Shown here: positions 56,840-64,000 of the stretch, in pieces
How positions within the stretch are numbered: position 1 is the first letter of the stretch
Layout: each line of letters starts with the position of its first letter
Assembly: GCA_017466365.1 (NCBI GenBank)
Contig: JAFTUG010000016.1
Coordinates: 310,001-374,000 of the forward strand
Length of the DNA stretch: 64,000 nt
Direction of reading: 5' to 3'
From: Clostridia bacterium
GTDB lineage: Bacteria; Bacillota; Clostridia; Oscillospirales; Acutalibacteraceae
Made by a program: the position numbers and the translations under genes
The notes under the pieces: model-generated
What the model was told of the DNA's origin: nothing
The model's database searches: none
The model's input: only the letters and a program-made list of their open reading frames with translations

Positions 56840-57787
56840 ATGAATATACTGCATATGAAGTATGCCGTTGAGGTTGCAAAGGTGGGTTCGCTGAATAAAG
56901 CGGCTGAAACTCTTTATGTTGCATTGCCCAATATCAGTCGTTCAATCAAAGAGCTTGAAGCAGATTTGGGAATAACCGTTTTTGACCGCACAGCAAAGGG
57001 AATGGTGCTCACTCCCGAAGGCGAAGAGTTTATCAGCTACGCCAAGGATATCCTCAAGCAGATTGACCAGGTTGAGAATATGTATAAAAGCGGTCATATC
57101 AGAAAGCAGAAGTTTTCTATTTCCGTGCCGAGGGCATGCTATATTTCCGATGCCTTTGCGGAGTTTTCAAAAACTCTTTCAAAGGATGCCTGTGAAATTT
57201 TCTATAAGGAAACCAATTCGCAGAGAACAATCAACAACATTCTGAATCACGACTATAAGCTTGGCATTATCCGTTATGCGGAGAATTTTGATAAGTATTT
57301 CAAATCAATGCTTGAAGAAAAATCTTTGAGCTATGAAATGGTAACGGAGTTTTCATATTGCCTTATTATGAGCAAGGATAATCCGCTTGCGAATAAAAAA
57401 GAAATTACTTTTGATGATTTGACGGATTATATTGAAATTGCACATGCTGACCCTTATGTACCGTCGCTTCCTCTTGCGAAGGTTGTCAAATCAGAATTGC
57501 CCGATAATATTGACCGCAGAATTTTTATTTTTGAAAGAGCAAGCCAGTTTGATTTGCTTTCACAAAACCCCGAAACATTCATGTGGGTTTCTCCCGCACC
57601 GCCGAGTGTGCTTGAACGTTATAACCTTGTTCAGAAAAAGTGTGTTGATAATAAAAAGGTATATAAAGATGTTTTGATATACCGTAACGGATATAAGCTT
57701 ACAGATCTCGACAAAAAGTTTATAACGGCTCTTTGTGAATCAAAACGAAAGCATCTGAATAATGAAATTTCCAAGACTCGTCTGTAA
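56840..57787 (+). CDS. LysR family transcriptional regulator
   Basis: 315 aa, RBS GAGGTGAG. N-terminal winged helix (MNILHMKYAVEVAKVGSLNKAAETLYVALPNISRSIKELE split across residues 1-40; then DLGITVFDRTAKGMVLTPEG), a linker helix, and a periplasmic-binding-like effector domain (KFSISVPRACYISDAFAEFS; LSYEMVTEFSYCLIMSKDNPLA). No divergent target operon is next to it; the nearest genes are tRNAs and rex, so its regulon is unknown. Its stop codon sits inside the loop of its terminator. Confidence 0.9.
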   Translation: MNILHMKYAVEVAKVGSLNKAAETLYVALPNISRSIKELEADLGITVFDRTAKGMVLTPEGEEFISYAKDILKQIDQVENMYKSGHIRKQKFSISVPRACYISDAFAEFSKTLSKDACEIFYKETNSQRTINNILNHDYKLGIIRYAENFDKYFKSMLEEKSLSYEMVTEFSYCLIMSKDNPLANKKEITFDDLTDYIEIAHADPYVPSLPLAKVVKSELPDNIDRRIFIFERASQFDLLSQNPETFMWVSPAPPSVLERYNLVQKKCVDNKKVYKDVLIYRNGYKLTDLDKKFITALCESKRKHLNNEISKTRL

Positions 57788-57807
57788 AGGACGGGTCTTG
57801 ATTTTTT
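57772..57807 (+). terminator. Intrinsic terminator of the LysR gene
   Basis: CAAGACTCGTC-TGTAAAG-GACGGGTCTTG (11 bp, one G-U) followed by ATTTTTTT; it overlaps the last codons and the stop. Confidence 0.9.
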
Positions 57808-57809
57808 TG

Positions 57810-57890
57810 TATCGATATAAGGGTTATCGATATTGATAATACCGATTGAACATTTTAATAATTCCCAACTCCTTTAAGTTTTGTTAAGAT
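57810..57890. promoter_or_regulatory. Control region upstream of rex
   Basis: The 9-mer TATCGATAT occurs twice (57810-57818 and 57825-57833), followed by a related ATTGATAATACCGAT stretch. Near rex is TTGTTAAGAT (57881-57890), which contains TTGTTAA, a half-site of the Clostridial Rex operator (TTGTTAAnnnnTTAACAA), overlapping a possible -10 box TAAGAT (57885-57890). No full Rex palindrome is seen. Confidence 0.4.
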
Positions 57891-57920
57891 AGCTATGGTC
57901 AAAAGAGAGGAGGCATTACG

Positions 57921-58544
57921 GTGGAAAAATCGGGCATAACCAAAGCAACTTTAGGCAGACTTCCGCATTATCTTCAGCTTTTGCGAGAACTTTCGGTTGA
58001 TGATGTTCCGTATATTTCCGCAACCGTGATTGCCAAAAAGCTTTCTCTCGGAGAGGTTCAGGTAAGAAAAGACCTGAATGCCGTAAGCGGAGCTGGTAAG
58101 CCGAAGGTCGGTTATAAGACGGCTGACCTGATAAAGTGCATCGAGAGCCATCTCGGTCAGAGCAACATGACCAATGCTGTTCTTGTCGGAGCAGGCAAGC
58201 TGGGAAAGGCGCTTCTCGAATTCGATGATTTTGAGGACTACGGCGTGAAAATCATTGCCGCATTCGACTGCAACGAAACGGCAATCCGTTATAACCGTTC
58301 AGTTGAAATTCTTCCGATGAAGGAATTTCACTTCTTCTGCAAACAGAATGATGTGCAAATCGGGATAATAACCGTAGGTTCGGGTTCAGCTCAAGCAGTT
58401 TGTGAGCAAATGATTGAAAGTGGAATTTCTGCAATCTGGAACTTTGCTCCGTGCAACCTCGAAGTGCCCGACGGCATATTATTGAAGCAGGAAAGGCTTG
58501 CTCTTTCTCTTGCACATCTTAACAATCAGTTATCAAATATGTAA
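57921..58544 (+). CDS. rex: Redox-sensing transcriptional repressor Rex
   Basis: 207 aa from GTG 57921 behind GAGAGGAGG. The winged helix (1-~80) has the Rex hallmark ITKATLGRLPHYLQLLREL and EVQVRKDLNAVSGAGKPKVGY; the Rossmann domain begins AVLVGAGKLGKALLEF (GxGxxG) and includes KIIAAFD; a C-terminal swapped helix ends the protein. Rex senses NADH/NAD and represses fermentation genes such as adhE when NADH is low. adhE starts 22 nt downstream, so they are probably co-transcribed, which would make adhE respond through rex autoregulation. Confidence 0.96.
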   Translation: MEKSGITKATLGRLPHYLQLLRELSVDDVPYISATVIAKKLSLGEVQVRKDLNAVSGAGKPKVGYKTADLIKCIESHLGQSNMTNAVLVGAGKLGKALLEFDDFEDYGVKIIAAFDCNETAIRYNRSVEILPMKEFHFFCKQNDVQIGIITVGSGSAQAVCEQMIESGISAIWNFAPCNLEVPDGILLKQERLALSLAHLNNQLSNM

Positions 58545-58566
58545 ATTATTTTCAGGAGGATATAAA

Positions 58567-61266
58567 ATGGCTACAAAGACTTATGAAATCATCGACGGCG
58601 TTGAAAAGCTCAACGAAGCAATTCAGCGTGTAAGAAAAGCTCAGCAGGTTTTCGCAACCTATACCCAGGAGCAGGTTGACAAGATTTTTCTTGCAGCTGC
58701 ATCCGCAGCAAATAAGGCAAGAATCCCCCTCGCAAAGATGGCTGTTGAAGAAACAGGCATGGGTATTGTTGAAGATAAGGTTATCAAGAATAACTACGCT
58801 TCGGAATATATTTACAATGCTTATAAAGACACAAAGACCTGCGGTGTAATCGAAGAAGATAAGGCTTTCGGAATTAAGAAAGTTGCAGACCCTATCGGTG
58901 TTATTGCGGCGGTTATTCCAACAACAAACCCCACCTCAACCGCTATTTTTAAGTGCCTTCTTGCTCTCAAAACAAGAAATGCTATTATTATCTCTCCGCA
59001 CCCCAGAGCAAAGGGTTGTACAATTGCAGCTGCAAAGCTTGTTCTTGAAGCTGCTGTTGCAGCAGGTGCTCCCGAAGGAATCATTGACTGGATTGACGTT
59101 CCCTCACTCGAAATGACAAACACAGTTATGAAGGAAGCAGATATCATCCTCGCAACAGGCGGCCCAGGCATGGTTAAGGCTGCTTATTCAAGCGGCAAGC
59201 CTGCTCTCGGTGTTGGCGCAGGTAACACTCCCGCAATTATCGATGACAGCGCTGACATTCTTCTCGCTGTTAACTCAATCATCCACTCAAAGACATTCGA
59301 TAACGGTATGATTTGTGCTTCAGAGCAGTCGGTTATCGTTATGGAAAGTATTTATGATACCGTTAAGGAAGAATTCGCTGCAAGAGGCTGCTATTTCCTC
59401 AATCCCGCAGAAACAGAAAAGGTAAGAAAGACTATCATCATCAACGGCGCACTCAACGCAAAAATCGTTGGTCAGCCTGCCGCAAAGATTGCAGAGCTTT
59501 CAGGCGTAACCGTTCCCGAAGGAACAAAGATTCTTATCGGTGAAGTTGAAAGCGTTGATATCAGCGAAGAATTTGCTCACGAAAAGCTTTCGCCCGTTCT
59601 TGCAATGTATAAGGCAACAAGCTTTGAGGATGCACTCGCAAAGGCAGAACACCTTGTTGCAGACGGCGGCTACGGTCATACCTCATCAATTTATCTCAAT
59701 GAAGTAACCGAAACAGAAAAGATTAACGAGTTTGCCGCAAGAATGAAGACTTGCCGTATTCTTGTTAATACTCCCTCGTCACACGGCGGTATCGGTGACC
59801 TCTATAACTTTAAGCTTGCTCCCTCACTCACACTCGGCTGTGGTTCATGGGGCGGTAATTCCGTAAGCGAAAACGTTGGTGTTAAACACCTTATCAATAT
59901 CAAAACTGTTGCAGAAAGAAGGGAAAATATGCTTTGGTTCCGTGCACCCGAAAAGGTATATATCAAGAAAGGCTGTCTTCCCGTTGCACTCGATGAGCTC
60001 AAGAACGTTATGGGCAAGAAGAGAGCTTTCATTGTAACAGACACATTCCTCTATGAAAACGGCTATACAAAGCCCATCACAGATAAGCTCGACGAAATGG
60101 GCATTGCTCATACAACATTCTTTGATGTTCAGCCTGACCCCACACTCCTCAACGCAAAAAACGGCGCTGCTCAGATGGCTGCATTCAAGCCCGACACAAT
60201 CATCGCTCTCGGTGGCGGCTCTGCAATGGACGCAGCAAAGATTATGTGGGTTCTTTATGAGCATCCCGAAGCAGATTTTATGGATATGGCAATGAGATTC
60301 ATCGATATCCGCAAGAGAGTTTACACATTCCCCAAGATGGGCGAAAAGGCATATTTCATCGCAGTTCCCACATCTGCGGGTACAGGCTCCGAAGTTACTC
60401 CCTTCGCAGTTATCACAGATGAATCAACAGGCGTTAAATATCCTCTTGCTGACTATCAGCTTCTTCCCAACATGGCAATTATCGATACAGATTTCCATAT
60501 GTCAGCTCCCAAGGGTCTTACGGCAGCATCGGGTATCGACGCAGTAACACACGCTGTTGAAGCTTACGCTGCAATGCTTGCAACCGACTACACAGACGGT
60601 CTTGCACTTCAGGCGCTCAAGAATATCTTCACATATCTTCCCAGAGCATACGAAAACGGTCAGACAGACATTGAAGCAAGAGAGAAGATGGCTAACGCCG
60701 CAACAATGGCAGGTATGGCATTCGCAAACGCATTCCTCGGCATCTGCCACTCAATGGCTCATAAGCTCGGTGCATTCCATCATCTTCCCCACGGCGTTGC
60801 AAACGCACTTATGATTGAAGAAGTTCTCCGCTTCAATGCTTCCGAAGCACCCGCAAAGATGGGCACATTCTCACAGTATGACCATCCCCACACTCTTGCT
60901 CGCTATGCAGAAATCGCTGATTATCTCGGTCTCGGCGGCAAGAATAATAACGAAAAACTTGAAAATCTTATCAAGGCTATCAACGACCTCAAGAAGACCG
61001 TTGGTATCAAGGATACAATCAAGGATTACGGCATCGACGAAAAGGATTTCCTTGACCGTCTTGATGATATGGTTGAACAGGCATTTGATGACCAGTGCAC
61101 AGGCGCAAACCCCAGATATCCCCTTATGAGCGAACTCAAGCAGATGTATCTCAACGCATATTACGGTAAGCACTTTGTTGAAAAGGCTATGCCCACAGCA
61201 GATGACATCAAGGTTTTTGAGTCCGACAAGGTTAAGTCAGCATACAGAAAAAGCAAGAAGGCATAA
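58567..61266 (+). CDS. adhE: Bifunctional acetaldehyde-CoA/alcohol dehydrogenase AdhE
   Basis: 899 aa from ATG 58567 (RBS CAGGAGG); the longer frame starting inside rex is rejected. The N-terminal aldehyde dehydrogenase half (1-~440) contains GVGAGNTPAIID and catalytic Cys250 in NGMICASEQ; the C-terminal iron-dependent alcohol dehydrogenase half (~460-890) has GGGSAMDAAK, SAGTGSEVTPFAVITDE and iron ligands in GIDAVTHAVEAY and CHSMAHKLGAFHHLPHG. Reduces acetyl-CoA to ethanol with two NADH. The linker and spirosome-type architecture look normal. Codon use is like highly expressed genes. Confidence 0.98.
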   Translation: MATKTYEIIDGVEKLNEAIQRVRKAQQVFATYTQEQVDKIFLAAASAANKARIPLAKMAVEETGMGIVEDKVIKNNYASEYIYNAYKDTKTCGVIEEDKAFGIKKVADPIGVIAAVIPTTNPTSTAIFKCLLALKTRNAIIISPHPRAKGCTIAAAKLVLEAAVAAGAPEGIIDWIDVPSLEMTNTVMKEADIILATGGPGMVKAAYSSGKPALGVGAGNTPAIIDDSADILLAVNSIIHSKTFDNGMICASEQSVIVMESIYDTVKEEFAARGCYFLNPAETEKVRKTIIINGALNAKIVGQPAAKIAELSGVTVPEGTKILIGEVESVDISEEFAHEKLSPVLAMYKATSFEDALAKAEHLVADGGYGHTSSIYLNEVTETEKINEFAARMKTCRILVNTPSSHGGIGDLYNFKLAPSLTLGCGSWGGNSVSENVGVKHLINIKTVAERRENMLWFRAPEKVYIKKGCLPVALDELKNVMGKKRAFIVTDTFLYENGYTKPITDKLDEMGIAHTTFFDVQPDPTLLNAKNGAAQMAAFKPDTIIALGGGSAMDAAKIMWVLYEHPEADFMDMAMRFIDIRKRVYTFPKMGEKAYFIAVPTSAGTGSEVTPFAVITDESTGVKYPLADYQLLPNMAIIDTDFHMSAPKGLTAASGIDAVTHAVEAYAAMLATDYTDGLALQALKNIFTYLPRAYENGQTDIEAREKMANAATMAGMAFANAFLGICHSMAHKLGAFHHLPHGVANALMIEEVLRFNASEAPAKMGTFSQYDHPHTLARYAEIADYLGLGGKNNNEKLENLIKAINDLKKTVGIKDTIKDYGIDEKDFLDRLDDMVEQAFDDQCTGANPRYPLMSELKQMYLNAYYGKHFVEKAMPTADDIKVFESDKVKSAYRKSKKA

Positions 61267-61288
61267 TTGAGAAGGAGGATATACAACA

Positions 61289-62038
61289 ATGAAACTTGAC
61301 AGAGTTATAGCAGTAAGAAACAATAAGACAATCTACCGTGACGGCGACGTTTGCGTTAAGGTTTTTAACGATGATTATTCAAAGGCTGATGTTCTCAATG
61401 AGGCACTTAATCAGGCAAGAATTGAAGAAACAGGTCTCAATATTCCCAAGGTTCTTGAAGTTACAATGATTGACGGAAAATGGGCAATCGTTTCCGAATA
61501 TATCAAGGGCAAAACACTTGCACAGCTTATGGCAGAAGATGAAGATAAGAAGAGCAAATATCTCGAGCTTCTTGTTGACCTTCAGCTTGAAGTGCAGTCA
61601 AAGACCTGCCCTCTTCTCAACAAGCTCAAGGATAAGATGAACAGAAAAATCAGCCAGTCAGAGCTTGAAGCAACAACAAAGTATGACCTTCATACACGTC
61701 TTGAAGGCATGCCCAAGCACAATAAAGTCTGCCACGGTGACTTCAACCCCTCAAACATCATAATCGCAGAAGACGGCACTCCTTATATCCTTGACTGGTC
61801 ACATGCAACACAGGGCAACGCATCAGCAGATGCTGCAAGAACTTATCTTCTTTTCTGGCTCAACGGTGATATCGCAGGCGCAAAGGAATATCTTGAACTC
61901 TTCTGCAAAAAAAGCAACACAGCTATGCAGTATGTTCAGAAGTGGATGCCCATTGTTGCCGCTTCACAGTCGGTTAAGGGCAACGAAAAAGAAAGAGAAT
62001 TCCTTCTTTCATGGGCAAACGTTGTTGACTACGAATAA
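61289..62038 (+). CDS. Small APH-fold phosphotransferase of unknown substrate
   Basis: 249 aa, RBS GAAGGAGG, 22 nt after adhE. Kinase-like N-lobe (TIYRDGDVCVKVFNDDYSKA with a putative ATP-binding Lys24; WAIVSEYIKGKTLAQLM hinge) and C-lobe with Brenner motif VCHGDFNPSNIII (His149, Asp151, Asn156) and Mg-binding Asp169 in YILDWSHA. All residues expected for phosphotransfer are present. Similar small APH proteins are usually labelled antibiotic kinases, but the setting between adhE and ferredoxin genes suggests a metabolic or regulatory role. Substrate unknown. Confidence 0.8.
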   Translation: MKLDRVIAVRNNKTIYRDGDVCVKVFNDDYSKADVLNEALNQARIEETGLNIPKVLEVTMIDGKWAIVSEYIKGKTLAQLMAEDEDKKSKYLELLVDLQLEVQSKTCPLLNKLKDKMNRKISQSELEATTKYDLHTRLEGMPKHNKVCHGDFNPSNIIIAEDGTPYILDWSHATQGNASADAARTYLLFWLNGDIAGAKEYLELFCKKSNTAMQYVQKWMPIVAASQSVKGNEKEREFLLSWANVVDYE

Positions 62039-62061
62039 TAAAGAACGGGGAGAAAAATGTT

Positions 62062-62301
62062 ATGAAAATTACAGTATGTATCGGCTCATCATGCCATATC
62101 AAGGGTTCAAGACAGGTTGTTGAACAGCTTCAGTATCTCATCAGCGAAAATAAGCTCGGCGATAAGGTTGAGCTCGGCGGAACTTTCTGCATGGGAAAAT
62201 GCCAGCAGGGCGTATGTGTTACCGTTGACGATAATTTCTTCTCGGTAACTCCCGAAACGGTAAACGAATTCTTCTCAAAAGAAGTTATTGCGAAGGTGTA
62301 A
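62062..62301 (+). CDS. Thioredoxin-like [2Fe-2S] ferredoxin (copy 1)
   Basis: 79 aa with the NuoE/Shethna-type ligand set Cys6, Cys11, Cys43 and Cys47 (VCIGSSCHIKGS and GTFCMGKCQQG), spacing C-x4-C ... C-x3-C. This fold supplies single [2Fe-2S] clusters in multisubunit hydrogenases and NADH dehydrogenases. Here it is a free domain. Paralog of the next gene; start 3' end 3 nt apart. RBS GGGGAG. Confidence 0.9.
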   Translation: MKITVCIGSSCHIKGSRQVVEQLQYLISENKLGDKVELGGTFCMGKCQQGVCVTVDDNFFSVTPETVNEFFSKEVIAKV

Positions 62302-62304
62302 GCT

Positions 62305-62562
62305 ATGGTGATTGTTCAGGTTTGCGTTGGCAGTTCATGCCACCTGAAGGGTTCACCCGAAATTGTTGAGCTCCTTCAGAAAGCCGTTGAAGAACATCAT
62401 CTTGAAGACGAGGTTACACTTGCCGGAAGCTTTTGCATCGGCAAGTGTAATCGCGTTGGTGTAACAATTCAGGTCAATGATGATGTTCACGCCGGCATAA
62501 CAAAAGAGAATTTTAAAGAATTTTTTAATGACAATATTCTGTCAGCAGTTGAAGGGAAGTAA
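62305..62562 (+). CDS. Thioredoxin-like [2Fe-2S] ferredoxin (copy 2)
   Basis: 85 aa, ligands Cys7, Cys12, Cys44 and Cys48 (VCVGSSCHLKGSPEIV and GSFCIGKCNRVGV). About half identical to copy 1 by eye, and 3 nt after it. It lies 6 nt before the hydrogenase-family gene, so it is probably its electron partner. Confidence 0.9.
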   Translation: MVIVQVCVGSSCHLKGSPEIVELLQKAVEEHHLEDEVTLAGSFCIGKCNRVGVTIQVNDDVHAGITKENFKEFFNDNILSAVEGK

Positions 62563-62568
62563 TAATTT

Positions 62569-64000
62569 ATGAATTGCCTTACTCTTAAAAAATCAAACTG
62601 CAAAAACTGCTATAAATGTATCCGCCATTGCCCGGTCAAAGCCATCCGCTTTTCGGGCAATCAGGCGCATATTATAGGTAACGAATGCATTCTCTGCGGT
62701 CAGTGCTTTGTTGTGTGTCCGCAGAATGCAAAGGAAATCGTTAATGAGGTTGAAAAGGCAAAAGTGCTCATTCAGAGCGGTGACCCGGTTGTAGTCAGCC
62801 TTGCTCCCTCATTTATCGCAAACTATGACGGTGCGGGTATAAATTCCATGCGTTCGGCACTTCAGAAGCTCGGCTTTTTTGATGTTGAAGAAACCGCAAT
62901 CGGTGCAACTATTGTTAAGAATGAATATGAAAGAATACTTGCGGAAGAGGAGAGAGATGTTATCATTTCTTCCTGCTGTCATTCAATAAATCTTCTGATT
63001 CAGAAGCATTATCCCGCAGCACTCGAATATCTTGCCGATGTTATGTCACCAATGCAGGCACACTGTCAGGATATTAAAAAGCGTATTCCAAACGCAAAAA
63101 CCGTTTTTGTCGGCCCTTGCGTTGCAAAGAAGGATGAGGCTGATTATTACGAAGGCATTGCAGATGCCGTTCTAACCTTTGAAGAGCTTACGGAATGGCT
63201 CAAAGAGGAAAATATTGAGCTTGAAGCAGTTTCGGATAAAGACGAATTCAGCCGTGCAAGATTCTTCCCCACAACGGGCGGTGTGCTCAAAACAATGTCC
63301 GAAATGAGCGACTATACATACGTTGCCATTGACGGCGTTGAAAACTGCATTGCAGTTCTCAAGGATATTGAAAAGGGCAAGATTCACAAATGCTTCATTG
63401 AAATGTCTGCTTGTGTCGGCAGCTGTGTAGGCGGTCCCGTTATCGAAAAATATCACCACACGTCAAACATAAAAGACTATATTGAAGTTGCCAACTATGC
63501 AGGCAGTAAGGATTTTGAGGTTGACCAGCCCAAGGCAATTGAACTCAAAAAGAATTTCAGCTTCATTGAAAGAAAGCTTCCTCTTCCCTCGGAAGCAGAA
63601 ATAAACAATATTCTCCGTCAGATGGGTAAATTCAAGCCTTCCGATGAGCTCAACTGCGGTTCGTGTGGCTATAATACCTGCCGTGAAAAAGCAATTGCAA
63701 TTTCACAGGGCAAGGCTGAATTTTCAATGTGTCTGCCTTATCTTAAGGATAAAGCAGAAAGCTTTTCAGACACAATAGTCAAAAACACTCCCAACGGACT
63801 TATCGTTCTCAACGAACAGCTTGAGGTTCAGCAGATTAACACCGCTGCAAGAAAGATTATGAATATCCGCTCTGCATCCGATGTTCTCGGCGACCAGGTA
63901 ATCAGAATTCTTGACCCCAGCGTATTTATGACCGTTCTTTCAACGGGCAGAGATGTCCGTGACCAGCGTGTATATCTTGCAGAATATAAGAGATACGTTG
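62569..64000 (+). CDS. [FeFe]-hydrogenase-family protein with PAS-like region (3' end missing)
   Basis: First 477 codons of a longer protein, RBS GAAGGGAAG. Order: two [4Fe-4S] ferredoxin motifs (Cys11/14/17/21 and Cys40/43/46/50); a hydrogenase large-subunit domain with the four H-cluster cysteines apparently kept (Cys137 in SSCCHS, Cys184 in VGPCVAKKDE, Cys282 and Cys286 in SACVGSCVGG); a four-cysteine Fe-S domain (Cys363, 366, 371, 388); then a PAS-like start (VKNTPNGLIVLNEQLEVQQIN) at ~405. The canonical MPC and FMAC motifs of catalytic hydrogenases read GPC and MSAC. This layout matches sensory-type hydrogenases rather than bulk H2 producers. It continues past the window. Confidence 0.88.
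   Translation, partial: MNCLTLKKSNCKNCYKCIRHCPVKAIRFSGNQAHIIGNECILCGQCFVVCPQNAKEIVNEVEKAKVLIQSGDPVVVSLAPSFIANYDGAGINSMRSALQKLGFFDVEETAIGATIVKNEYERILAEEERDVIISSCCHSINLLIQKHYPAALEYLADVMSPMQAHCQDIKKRIPNAKTVFVGPCVAKKDEADYYEGIADAVLTFEELTEWLKEENIELEAVSDKDEFSRARFFPTTGGVLKTMSEMSDYTYVAIDGVENCIAVLKDIEKGKIHKCFIEMSACVGSCVGGPVIEKYHHTSNIKDYIEVANYAGSKDFEVDQPKAIELKKNFSFIERKLPLPSEAEINNILRQMGKFKPSDELNCGSCGYNTCREKAIAISQGKAEFSMCLPYLKDKAESFSDTIVKNTPNGLIVLNEQLEVQQINTAARKIMNIRSASDVLGDQVIRILDPSVFMTVLSTGRDVRDQRVYLAEYKRYV

Noticed and set aside
61289..62038. Aminoglycoside resistance kinase
   Set aside because: Only the generic APH motifs match; genomic context is metabolic and the rest of the sequence does not resemble a known resistance enzyme.

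Overview
The window reads as chromosome of an anaerobic, low-to-medium-GC Clostridia member, most likely an uncultured Oscillospiraceae/Ruminococcaceae-type gut bacterium. This is inferred from gene content and style: Rex with AdhE, a [FeFe]-hydrogenase-family protein, acetate kinase, MrnC, YaaL/BofA, ClpE, an ECF transporter core, EFR1 ferredoxin, cytosolic GH38/GH78 glycosidases, and frequent GTG/TTG starts behind strong AGGAGG sites. No rRNA, prophage, intact insertion sequence or CRISPR array was seen.

Layout. 1-3.1 kb: the 5' part of a sugar-phosphate epimerase-like gene, a secreted lipase, a MITE-like repeat and an orphan DeoR regulator. 3.1-6.6 kb (minus): yebC, then an obg-mrnC-yitT operon. 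6.7-21.8 kb (plus): a long housekeeping run: DUF512 radical SAM protein, der, ruvCAB, an rRNA methyltransferase-like gene, three small zinc-ribbon membrane proteins (two share a duplicated tail), ecfA1-ecfA2-ecfT-truA, a DUF5711-like protein, cvpA, pgsA and clpE. 21.8-29.3 kb: small accessory units (EFR1 ferredoxin and GDPD with overlapping opposed promoters; a NahK-like sugar kinase with a cytosolic CBM9-like protein; a ribbon-helix-helix/Cys-rich module), then ackA and tmcAL. 29.4-41.9 kb: rpoB-rpoC and rpsL-rpsG-fusA-tuf, with separate promoters in front of rpoB, rpsL, rpsG and tuf. 42-54.5 kb: bofA/yaaL, then sugar-related genes (manA, ABC-F, GH78, acetyltransferases, Gfo/Idh oxidoreductase) facing an alpha-mannosidase-HAD-membrane protein operon. 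54.7-57.8 kb: an XRE regulator, a four-tRNA cluster (Gly, Arg, His, Gln) and a LysR regulator. 57.9-64 kb: rex, adhE, a small APH-fold kinase-like protein, two thioredoxin-like [2Fe-2S] ferredoxins and a [FeFe]-hydrogenase-family sensor with a PAS-like tail, cut by the window edge.

The most interesting part is the right end. Rex (NADH/NAD sensor) heads a tightly spaced series that joins ethanol formation (AdhE) to ferredoxin and hydrogenase-type redox sensing, with an unexplained APH-like kinase between them. Two other places deserve attention: the divergent ribbon-helix-helix/Cys-rich module at 25.7-26.7 kb with a perfect palindrome over its promoter, and the long base-paired leader in front of rpsL. 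All calls come from reading the sequence; no database search was run.
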